Positions 37,242 to 49,200 of a stretch of 64,000 nucleotides of DNA are shown here, in pieces. The notes beneath the pieces are model-generated. The model worked only from the letters and a program-made list of their open reading frames with translations. It made no database searches and was not told the origin of the DNA. The stretch's first letter is position 1; every line of letters starts with the position of its first letter. A program made the translations under genes and the position numbers. Source of the stretch: Typhlomys cinereus (lineage: Eukaryota; Chordata; Mammalia; Rodentia; Platacanthomyidae); NCBI GenBank assembly GCA_023101885.1, contig JALPQD010000634.1, forward strand, positions 558,001-622,000, written 5' to 3'.

Positions 37242-40200
37242 AACACACACGTGCACACAGGCACACACACAAAATTGAATAAATAAAAAATAAGAATAAA
37301 AAATTAAAAAAGTTCTTTGTGCACTCTGTATAATAGAGCTCTATCAGATATGTCGTTAGTGAAGATTTTCTCCTATTCTATTGACAACTGTGCATAACTA
37401 TGACATGGAGTTGACACCTGTGCATAATTAAGACATGGGGTTGACACCTGTGTATAACGATGACATGGAGTTGACACCTGTCAATAACTATGTCATGGCG
37501 GGTGTGAGATGCGTGCACAAGTGGCTGCCCATGAGTGCACTCGAGTGTGTGTGTCTGTGCGAGCACAAGGGCATAACTGGAATCATCCTCCATTGCTCTA
37601 GTGAAACCCTGAACACACTGTAATGTCCTGCTTGTCAACTTGCTGTGTGGATTCCCAGGCTCCACATTCCATGTCTAGAATTAGAGGCTCATACACCTGT
37701 CTATCATTTTTCATTGAATCTGGGGGTTCTGATACGGATCTGAACTCTGGTCCTTTTCCTTATGAGAAAAGGGCTTTAACCACGGAACAATCTGGCCCGA
37801 ACAAAACTGATACTTTCAAAGGGTATGAATTCTAAATCTTGCTGAGATATCCATCTCCTATTTCAAAAAGAGATGATGAGAGACATTAGTGGAAGAGAAA
37901 TGTTTATTTTGGAAATGTGAGTGTGATGGTTCATTTATTCTATTGTCCTTTGAAGCTAGAGATGATTTTGAATGGATGAACAGACCTGACTACATCCTTC
38001 GTTTGCTGCCCATGAAAGCTGACCCTAAGATTTATGAAATCTTCCTCATGTCACTCCCTATATGTTTTTTTTTTTGTTGTTGTTGTTGTTTAGCTGACCT
38101 TCGGGACTTTTGAGCCTAATCTGTGTGACCATGTGAAATTTCCTTCTGTCTACCAGATGGCTCCCAAAGACACATCTCTGGCTCTTGCCATGGTCTCTTT
38201 GATTGTTCATTTCAGATGGAACTGGGTGGGCCTGATTATTTCAGATAATGAGAGGAGCATTCAGTTTGTCTCAGACTTGAGTCTAGAGATGAAAAGGAAT
38301 GGAGTCTGTGTGGCTTTTGTGGAAAAAATCCATGCCAATGTGTTGTACACCATATCAGATCTTGACATTTATTACAGCCCAATTGTGACAGAATCAGCAA
38401 AAGTTATCATCATTTTTGGTGCCACTGACTCTTCTCTCAGTGTGGTTTTTGCGAGGTGGGAGCATGTCCTTCCGTGGAGGGTCTGGCTCACAACCTCACA
38501 GTGGGATGTGATGACCAGCATGAGACATTTTGTCCTTGATTCATTCCATGGGACTCTCATTTTTGCACCACACCATCGTGAAATTTCTACTTTCAAGACT
38601 TTTATCCAGAATGCAAATCCTTCCAAATACCCTGAAGACATATTTCTTGCAAGAATTTGGGAGTCATATTTTAAATGCCCAATGTCAAATGCCACTTGTA
38701 GAACATTAGAGAATTGTTCTTCTGGAGGCTCCTTGGAATGGTTACCTTGGCATCGTTTCAACATGGACATGAGTGATGGAAGTTACAATGTTTACAATGC
38801 TGTGTATGCTGTGGCCCATAGTCTCCATAAGATGATTCTTCAAGAGGTGGACATGCAAAAAATGAAAAATGGGAACATTCGATTTTCTCCATGGCAGGTA
38901 ATATGTCCTTTGTGACATGGTGTGTAACTCTCACAAAGGTGAATGTCTTAAAATCTTACACTATTCCCAATCAAATTAGGGTTCTTTTTTCTAACTAAAG
39001 TCCATCAAGAATTCATATCCCTTTCAGCTGAACCCTTTCCTGAAGAACATCCATTTTCACAATCCTGCTGGAGAACCAGTTATTATGAATCAGAAAGAAA
39101 AGTTGGATGCAGAGTATGACATTCTGAACTTCTGGAATTTTCCACAAGGTCTTGGACTTCAAGTGAAAATTGGGATGTTTTCCTCATATTTAACACGTGG
39201 TCAGCAATTGTCTTTGTCTGAGGATATGATAGAGTGGACCACAGGAGACAGACAGGTGGGTTGAACTTTGTCATGTTTGGATAGGAATATGAATGCCAAA
39301 GACCTGGTGTTGAGGTATGTGCCTTTGAAGAATATAAAATATCTTGTACTTGAACTTAAAAATTATATTTTCTAAGATTTTTGCGATGAACTTTGATCTA
39401 TAATATTGGCCTACTAGTATTATTCCATATAATATATGGAATACATGTAGGTACACACACATACAGACAGTTCTACAGGTCTGGTCGTCTGGTGTATTGA
39501 TTGAAACTTGTTATTGATATGAATAAAATACAACTTATAAATAAAGGTTTTTATTAGTCCAGCTCTCTGACTTCCTATATTCACTGTTCAATTAAATAAA
39601 ATTCCTGTCTGTCCTCAATTCACATCTGACATTTTTTAGATACCCATCTCTGTATGCAGTTCACATTGCATGCCTGGATTCAGGAAAAGTCCACAGGAGG
39701 GAAAGGATACCTGTTGTTTTAATTGTGTCACTTGCTCGGAGAATGAAATTTCCAATGGAACAGGTAAATGTATGCATTATATCCAGGGCATCCTATATTT
39801 TAGACAATGACTTGGAAAAGGGAATGGAAAATAATGCCATCAAAAACGTTCTCTTTCTTGTCAGTCATTTAACTATTACTATCAATGTTTGGACTTCTTG
39901 TAAGAAGACCTCATTTGTGCATTTAAATATTCTCTCTGGGGATTCGTCTTTGAAAACTCAGTAGAGATTCTATCTCAGTGGGGACTAGAACATACAATGA
40001 CTGCATTATTTTTGTGTGCTCTTCATCTACTTTGTAACAGCTTTCACACAGCAGTGAGAGGACCAAGCTTGCATATCAGCGCTTCACACTACCCAGTACT
40101 GCTCTTGACACAGTGCTGGCATTTGGAAGTGGTGAACTGTGAGACCTATTTCAGGCAAGCATATGCAGATATGTAATGTCATGCAATGTGATTCAGTTGA

Positions 40201-43200
40201 GAATCCAGCCAATAAAGGTGGCTGTGTTTCCTTCTCCCATGTAGTTCATAGGCAAGTAAGAAAGAAAACATGATTTGACATAAAGCTACAATAGATGAAT
40301 GCAGATAATCATTGAATCAAAAAAATTTAAAATGTGAGTCTACCATGGGCTTATTGAATGACCATATATATTTATTGGTTGATGAAGAATTAAACACATT
40401 ATTTATATCACTGTACAGAGTGGGTACATTTGGTACACCACATCTCCATGTAATTCGACTAAGAGAATTTTATGTATTTAGTATAAATAGAAGTTGGTAT
40501 TTGCCTTATTCATCTATTTTCCTGAGTTCTATCATCTCTACTCTTTTGGGATGCTTCTCCACACCCTTGACATAAGTTCCCTTGTCATTTCTGAGCGTTA
40601 TAAGAGTTTCTGTCTGATGATATTATTCTGAATGTTTAATGCTATATTTTGCTTATAAGGGAGGATATGTGACATCTGTCTATCTGTGTCTAGGATAGTC
40701 ATTCAGAATAATTTCTTTCAGCCTCATGCGTTTACCAGCACATTTCATTATTTTACTTCTTTTTCTGAATGCTGAATAGTATTCCATTGTACATATGTAA
40801 CACACCTTCGTTACTCACTCATCTACTGTTGGACATCTACGCTGGTTACACTTCTTTGTTACTGTGAGTAGAGCTGCTATGAACATGGGATGGTAGGATG
40901 AGATGGAAAAATTAAAGAAAGAAGGAAAATGGATTGAGAGGGAAGAAGTGGGAGGCACTGGCAGAGGAGGGGGAGGAAGGGGTGAAAAAAGGGGAAAGGG
41001 GGGAATACAATGGGGAATGACAGTAGAGGGGAGGGAGGAGGTAGAAGAGGGGTTAACTTGAGCTTGTATGATTAGGAAAAAATAAGATGTGGAAAAAAAG
41101 AAAAATGAATGATATATCAGTAAGAAAAGTGTTATATGTAGTATAATATTCATACAATGGTTATTTGTAATATGCTTAAATATCAAATAGTAATATGCTC
41201 GTGGAGTGTTGGTAGTGCTCTAAATAAGAATTGGCATGCTTTTTTAATTTATATTTTATTTTTTCCCCAATCAAGCTCCAATAGTACCCTGGTCCTCTCC
41301 CTCTCTCCACCCTTTCCCTGTCCCCCTTTACCTCTTCCCCCATTTTCCTCTAACTTTCACTCCCCCTCCCTCCCTTTCTCTGAGTGCTTCCTCCTCCCCT
41401 TCCCATCACCTGGGGAATCCTTCTGTTTGAATTCCAAACCTCTGAGTCCTCCACACTAGTGAGGTTTAAGGATTCAGTGGCATAGCCTGGATCACATTCT
41501 TGGGCTCGCTGCTAGTATGGGAACTTTATTATGACTGTTAATTATCATGACTATTAATCCTTTGCCTCTAAGGATTGTACTGCCTGTAATTCATGCAAGA
41601 CTTTGGAAGTCATTGACATGTCTGTCATTGTGCAATGTCTGATTATGCCTACTGCAGCCCTAACTTGTGTGGAGTATCTTGCATATCATTGGTCCTCCCC
41701 ATTTTTAGGGTCTTACAATCTTGCTGCCCCCTCGTCCTTACGTTTCCCAGAACTTAGGATGGGTAGAGATTTATTTAAATGCAATATTTGATGGTGACAT
41801 ATTTTCTCTACTGAAACATGATCTGCTCTCTCCTTTTTTCTAGGGGAGCCCTCCTACCCCTTCCCTCCTATTTACAATCTTTGTGATTACAATATGTATT
41901 AAATAGATTTATCTATGAATATATCATTAAGTGGGTTAGTTCTGAAGATCCACATATCAGGGAGTACACAGTGTGTAATTGTCTGTGTTTGGAATACTTC
42001 ACTCAATTTAACTTTTTCTAATTCCATCCAATTCCTGGCAAATCTCATTAATTCATCTTGTTTGATGGCTGAATAGTATTCCATTGTATAAATGTCCCAC
42101 ATTATCCTTATCCACCAGTCAACTGTTAGGCATTTGTGTTGATTCTATGATTTTGCTGTTGTAAATAGTGCTGCTATTAACATGGTTGTGCTTCTGTCAA
42201 TGTAATGAATTTTTGAATTATTGGAGTTATTCCCAGAAGTGGTATGGCAGGGTCATATGGCATTGCAATCTTTAACTTTTTTTAGAAATCAGCAAACAGA
42301 TCACCAGAATGGTTGTATAAGCCATTATTCCTACCAGCAATATGTGGGAGTTCCCTTCTCTCCACATCCTCTCAGCATTTGGTGATGCTTGAATTGTGGA
42401 CTTTTTTCATCCTGACCAGGGGAAGATGATATTTCAGGGAAGTTTCAATTTGCATTTCCCTGATGGCTAAGTAAAAACGTGGAGCATTTTCGTCCTTGGG
42501 AAAGACTTTTTTGAGTTCCTAGGCCCATTTTTTTTTTATTTCTTCCACTCGTACAAAGTTGATAAGTACCCCATTTCCCTCAATCCCTCCACCCCTCCCT
42601 GGATCCCCTTATTCCCTCCTCCCTTTTCCCTTTCTTTTTCCCCCTCCCTCCCTTTCTCCCAGTGCTACCTCTCCTCCCCCCATTCCTGGAGCATCCTTTA
42701 GTGTGCCAAGCCCATTTTTTAATTGGGCCATTTTTCTTCTTGGGTTCAATTTTTTAAGCTCTTCTTGCACTCTGGATAATAGAGCTCTATCAGATGTTTT
42801 TGCAAAGATTTCATCCCATTCTGGGATTACCATTTTGCTTGGTTTACAATCTCTTTATCTGAACAGAAGCTCTTTAATGTCATAAGATCCCATTTGTTGA
42901 GTGTTGGTTCTTGTGGCTGTGCTATTGGATTTCTATTTAGGAGCTGTTGGCCTTATCCAATTAGCTCAGGAAAGTACCTGACCTTTTCAACTAGGGTTTT
43001 TATAGTCTCTGGTTTCATATTGAGGTCCTTGATCTATTTGCAATTAATTTTTATGCATGCTGACAAGTACAGGTTCAGTTTAATCTTCTGCATGTGGACA
43101 TCCAGTTTTGCCACCACCTTTTGTTGAAAATGCTCTTCTTTTTCCATTGAATTTTTTGGGTCCCCTTGTCAAAGATCAAATGGTTTTAAATGTGTGGGCT

Positions 43201-46200
43201 TATATCTGGGTCTTCCATCCTCATCCATTGATCAACAAGTTTATTTCAGAGCAAGTTCCAGGATATTTTTATTACTATGGATTTGTAATATAGATTAAGA
43301 TTTGGTATGGTGATACCTCCAGCACTGTTTTTGTTATGCCGGATTGTGTTTGCTATCCTGGGGCTTTTGTATTTCCATATGAATTTTGATATATTTGCTC
43401 AACTTCCTTAAAGAATTGCTTCAGGATTTGGATTGGTATAGCTTTGAAGTTTTATTTGCTTTTGGTATGATGGTCATTGTTATGATGTTGATTCTGCCGA
43501 TCCAGGAGCATGGGAGGTCTTTCCACATTCTGGTGTCTTCTGTAATTTCATTCTTTAGAGTTTTAAAGTTTTCATTGTAAAGTTCTCTCACTTCCTTGGG
43601 TAGGTTTATACCAAGGTATTTCATTTTTTTAGGGACTGTAGTAAATGGGATTGTTTCTCTTGGGATTTTTTTCGCTTTTTTCATCCTTGGCATATAGGAA
43701 GGCCACTGATTTTTGCAAGTTTGTTTTGTATCCTGCCACCCTGCTGCTGAACTTCTGTATTAGTTCCAACTACTTTCCTAGTGGAGTTTTTAGGATCACT
43801 CAGGTACATGATCATGTCATCTGCAAATAGAGATAACTTGACTTCTTCCTTGCTGATTTGAATACTTTTTCTGTCCCTCTCTTGTCTTATGGCTCCAGCC
43901 AAAACTTCAAGTTCAATGTTGAATAGAAGAAGTGCTTAGAATGGACAGCATTATCTTGTTCTTGATGGAAGCAGGAATGCTTCAAATTTTTCCCCATTGA
44001 ATATAATTTTTGCTGTTGGCTTATTATATACAGCTTTTGTTATTGTGATAAAAGTTTCTTCCATTCCAACTGTCTTTATGGTTTTGATCATAAAAGGCTG
44101 TTGGATCTTGCCAAAAAATTTTTCTGCACCTATTGAGAGTATCATGTGGTCTTGAACTTTGGACTGATTTATATGATGGATTACATTTATTGATTTGTGT
44201 CTGTTGAACCAACCTTGTGTGCCTGGTATAAAACCTACTTGATCACAGTGAATAATCTTTTTGATATGTTTTTGAATCCAATTTGCTAAGATTTGTTGAG
44301 AAACTTTGCCTATGTGATTAGAAAGAGATTGTCTTTTTTGTTTGTTTTTGTTTTGTTTCCCTTTTTTATTATTATTATTATTTTTATTTTTTAACATTTT
44401 TTATTATCTCCGCTCATACAAACTGAATAGGTAAACTAGATCCCTCCCTCCCTCCTTCCCTCCTCCTCCCCCGATCCCTCTGCTCACTCTCCCCTCACCC
44501 CTCCCTCCCCATCTCCTAGTGCCTCCCCTCCCCCAATCTCTGGAAAATCCTTTAATGTGCATGCCAAACTCTCCTTTGGGTCCTCCTCTCCTATTGTCTT
44601 TTTAAGTATATCTTATTAGGTTTTGAAGTTAGTATGATATTGGCTTCATAGAAAGCATTTGGAAGTGTTCCTTCCTTCACAATTTGATGGGAAAGTTTAA
44701 GGAGTACTGGTGTTAGTTGTTCTTTAAATGTCTGATAGAATTCTGTGCTGAATCCATCCAGGACATTTTTTGGCAGGGAAGATTCAAGATTACTTCATCA
44801 ATTTTCTCATATGTTACAGGACTATGGAAATAATTCAGAATTTGGGTAACTTGTGCTTAGTCAGGATTTCATCCATTTCTTTTGTGTCATCTAAGTTTTG
44901 GATATTTCTCCCTTTATATTGCCCATCTCTTTCCTACTGCTTTTGGGATTGGATTGCTCTTGTGTCTCTAGAGCTTTAAGCTCCATTATTAAGATATTTA
45001 TTTGTGATGTTTCTATTTTTAATATAGGCATTAAGAGCTATAAACTTACCTCTTAGGGCAGCTTTCATTGTGTCCAAGAGATTTTGATGTGTTGTATATG
45101 CGTTATTGTTTCCTTCCCAGAAATGCTGAATTTCCTTTATGATTTCTTCCTAAACCTAATTCTCATTCAGCATCATAGTGTTTAGTTTCTTTTTTATTAT
45201 TATTATTATTATTTCTGCTCACACAAGGTTAACAGGTACACCGGTCCCCTCCCTCCCTCCACCTCCTCTGACCCTTCCTGCTCCTCCTTCCCCTCCCCCC
45301 TCCTTCTCTAATCCCCCAGTGCCCCCCCCAGTGACTTCCCCCACGTAATCCTTGGAGTATCCTTTAATGTGCATGCCAAATTCTCCTTTGGGTCCTCCTC
45401 TCCAATGAAGTGCAAGGACCCAGGGGCATTTCCCAGAACGCCTTCCTGTGTTCCCCTTAAGCTTAGGAACACTACTGTGACTGTCAGTTCCTAGCCTCCA
45501 AGGATCCTAGTGGCTTTAGTCCATACTAGACTTTGTGGGGTCAATAATGTGTTGGACATAGCGCAGGTCATGCAAAGTCCTATTATGATTGCCTCGGCCC
45601 TTCCTTCATCTTGCATATCATGACTCTTCTTATACTTGTGCTCTTACAATCTTACTCCCCCCTCTTCCGCAAATTTCTCTGAGATTCAGGTTGGGGAGAT
45701 ATTAGGCTGCCTTAGTTCCTGGTGGTTGATATAGAGTCTCTGATGTTCTGGATAATGGTTTGTTGATTTTTTTTTAGGTTTTCCTGATCCTGCATGCCCT
45801 TGGCTCCATCCTGATGTGTATTGGATGTCATCCCCTTTCCAGAAATAAAACCCTGTTAAATTAGAGTCTTGTTATAAGAGTATATTCAAAGGTAGATGGA
45901 ATAAAATTAGGAGACCGCCGAGAGAGAGGGGTCAATCACCAATTTGCAAAATGGTTACTTTCTATCAGGCAGCCTATATGCCCTCCTCTTCTGGTGAGAT
46001 CATACCCCATCAGTTGCAAATGATCAGAAAGGAAAGTCTGTGAACTTAACCAGATGTCTCATTACTTACTTGCAGTCCTTGATGGTGGCTTATTTTCTCT
46101 GCTATAACATGTTCTCCTCTCTCTTTGTTTCTGGTGGGGCCCTCCTTGCCCATCCCTCCTGTTTATAATCTTTGCAATAACTGTAGGTATTACAGAGATT

Positions 46201-49200
46201 GGTCTTTGAGTGTCTCTAAGTGGGTTTAGTACTAGGAGCCATTTATAAGGGAGTACATACAGCACTTAATTTTCTGTGTCTGGGATACTTCACTCAATAT
46301 AATTGTTTCTAAATCCATCCATTTCCCGCCAAATTGAATTCATTCATCATTTTTGATGGCTGAGTAATATTCCATTGTGTAGATGTACCACGTTTCCTTA
46401 TCCACTCGTCAACTGTTGGACATGTGGGCTGATTCCATGACTTTGCTATTGTAAATAGTGCTGCTATGAACTTGGTCGTGCTTGTGCTATCAAGGTGAAT
46501 TTTTGCTATTTGGGTGGTTATTCCCAAAAGTGGTATAGCAGGGTCATATGGCATTTCAATCTTTAATTTCTTTAAGAATCTCCAGATTGCTCGCCAGAAT
46601 GGTTGTATGAACCTGCATTCCCTCCAGCAATGTAGGAGAGTTCCCCTCTCTCCACATCCTCTCCAGCATTTGGTGTTGTTTGTATTGTAGATTTTTGCCA
46701 TCCTGACCGGGGTGAGATGATATCTCAGGGAAGTTTTGATTTGCATTTCCCTGATGGCTAAGGATGTGAAGCATTATCTAAGATATTTGTTAGACATTTT
46801 AATTTCATCCTTGATAAAGTTTCTTTTAAATTCCAGGGCCCATTTTTTAATTGGTTCATTTATTTTCTTGGTGCTAAGTTTTCTAAGTTCTTTGTGCACT
46901 CTGGATAATAGAGCTCTATCAAATATGTGGTTAGTGAAGATTTTCTCCCATTCTGTGGGTTGCCTTTGTGCTTGTGTTACAATCTCTTTCTCTGAACAGA
47001 AGCTCTTTAATTTCACAAGATCCCATCTGTTGAGTGTTGTTTGCAGTGACTGTGCTATTGGATGTCTGTTTAGGAACTGTTGGCCTAGCCCAATCAGCTC
47101 GAGGGAGTTCCCTATGCTTTCAACTATGGTTTTTATAGTCTCTGGCCTTAAATCAAGGTCCTTGATCCATTTGGAATTAATTCTTGTACATGGTGACAAG
47201 TACGGGTCCAGTTTTAATCTTCTGCATGTGGAGATCCAGTTTTGCCAGCACCATTTGTTGAAGATGCTATTCTTTTTCCATGGGATTTTTTGGGCTCCTT
47301 TGTCAACAATCAAATGGCTGTAATTGTGTGTGCTTATATCTGGGTCTTCAACTCTTATCCATTGATCTGTGTGTCTATTTTGGAGCCAGTACCAGGCTGT
47401 TTTTATAACTATGGATTTGTAATATAGACTAACGTTTGGTATGGTGATACTTCCAGCAATGATTTTGTTACTCAGGATTGTTTGGCTATCCTGACTCTTT
47501 TGTGTCTCCATATGAATTTTGAGATTTTTTTTGGTCAACTTCTTTAAAGAACTGCTTTGGAATTTTAATTGGTATAGCTTTGAATCTGTATATTGCCTTT
47601 CGTAGGATGGTCATTTTTACGATATTGATTCTGCCAATCCAGGAACATGGAGGTCTGGTGTCTTCTGCAATTTCTTTCTTTTGAGTTTTAAAGTCTTCAT
47701 TATAAAGGTCTCTTACTTCCTGGGTTAGGTTTATACCAAGGTATTTCATTTTTAGGGGCTATAGCAAATGGGATTGTTTCTCTCAGGGCTTTTTCACTTC
47801 TTTCATTCTGGGCATATAGGAAGGCCATTGATTTTTGTACATTTGTTTTTTATCCTGCTACTGTGCTGAACTTCTCAATTAATTCCAGGAGCTTCCTGGT
47901 GGAGTTTTTGGATCCCTCAGGTATAAGATCATGTCATCTGCAAATAGGGATAGCTTGACTTCTTCCTTGCCAATTTGAATCCTTCTTATCTACCTTTCTT
48001 GTCTTATGGCTTCAGCTAAGAGTTCAAGTACAATATTGCATTGAAGGGGTGAGTGTGAACAGCCTTGTCTATTTCCTGATTGAAGTGGGAATGCATCAAA
48101 TTTTTCTCCATTGAGCATAATACTTGCTGTGGGCTTATTGTATACAGCTTTTATTATATTGATAAAGATTCCTTCTATTACAATCTTCTCTAGGGTTTTG
48201 ATCATAAAGAGTTGTTGGATCTTGTCAAAAGCTTTTTCTGCATCTATCGAGAGTATCATGTGGTTTTGAACTTTGTACTGGTTTATATGGTGAATTAATT
48301 TATTGATTTGCATATGTTGAACCAATCTTGTGTGCCTGGGATAAAGACTACTGGATCCCTGTGGATGATCTTTTGATATGTTTTTGAATCGGATTTGCTG
48401 AGATTTGTTGAGAATCTTTGCATCTGTGTTCAAGAGAGATTGGCCTATAGTTTTTGTTTTTAAGTGTATCTTTACTAAGTTTTGGGATTAAGATGATATT
48501 ATCTTCATAGAAGGAATTTGGTAGTGTTCCTTCGTTTGCTATTTGATGGAACAGTTTAAGAAATATTGGTGTTATTACCTCCTTATACATCTAATAGAAC
48601 TCTGTGCTGAATCCATCTGAACCAGGACATTTTTTGGAGGAAATTTTCGAGATTACTTCCTAGATTTCCTCATATGTTATAAGACTATTTAAATAATTCA
48701 CAACTTCCTGATTCAATTTGAGTAAGTTGTTTTTACTTCGGAATTCATCCATCTCTTTTATGTTGTCAAATTTCACAGAGTATATGTTTTTGAAATATAA
48801 TGTTATAATTCTCTGGATTTCTTTGGAATCAGTAGTGATAACTCCATTTTCATTTCTAATTTTGTTAATTTGGGTTTTCTCTCTCTTGCTCTGTTAATTT
48901 AGTTAGGAGTGTATCAACATTATTGATTTTTTTCAAAGATCCAGCTTTTTGATTTTCTGTATCATTTTCCTAATCTCAATTTCAAATATTTCTCCCCTTA
49001 TTTTTCTAATCTCCTCTCTTCTACTGCTTTTGGGATCGGATTGCTCTAGTGTCTCTAAAGCTTTAAGCTGCATTGCTATTTATTTCTGATGTTTGCATTT
49101 TTTTGATGTGGACATTAAGAGCTGTGAACTTACCTCTTAGGACAGCTTTCATTGTGTCCCAGAGATTCTGGTCAGTTGTATTTTCATTATCGTTGCTTTC

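Larger units (their letters stand above)
41240..45188 (-). mobile_element. L1 with two nested L1 3' fragments
   Basis: Minus-strand L1 in V2R intron 5. The 3' end is at 41240 (TTTTTTAATTTATATTTTA then C/T-rich), the ORF2 C terminus is near 41900-42100, reverse transcriptase remnants (FADD motif in the frame 43902-43681) follow, and homology reaches the endonuclease region at 45188. There it stops against the L1 at 45190. ORF2 is full of stops. Nested pieces sit at 42532-42709 and 44339-44592. Confidence 0.88.

Noticed and set aside
37381..37500. Regular 30-base repeats that could suggest a CRISPR array
   Set aside because: The units are joined head to tail without spacers, and the genome is that of a mammal.
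38372..38770. 132-codon minus-strand frame
   Set aside because: Antisense shadow of V2R exon 3.
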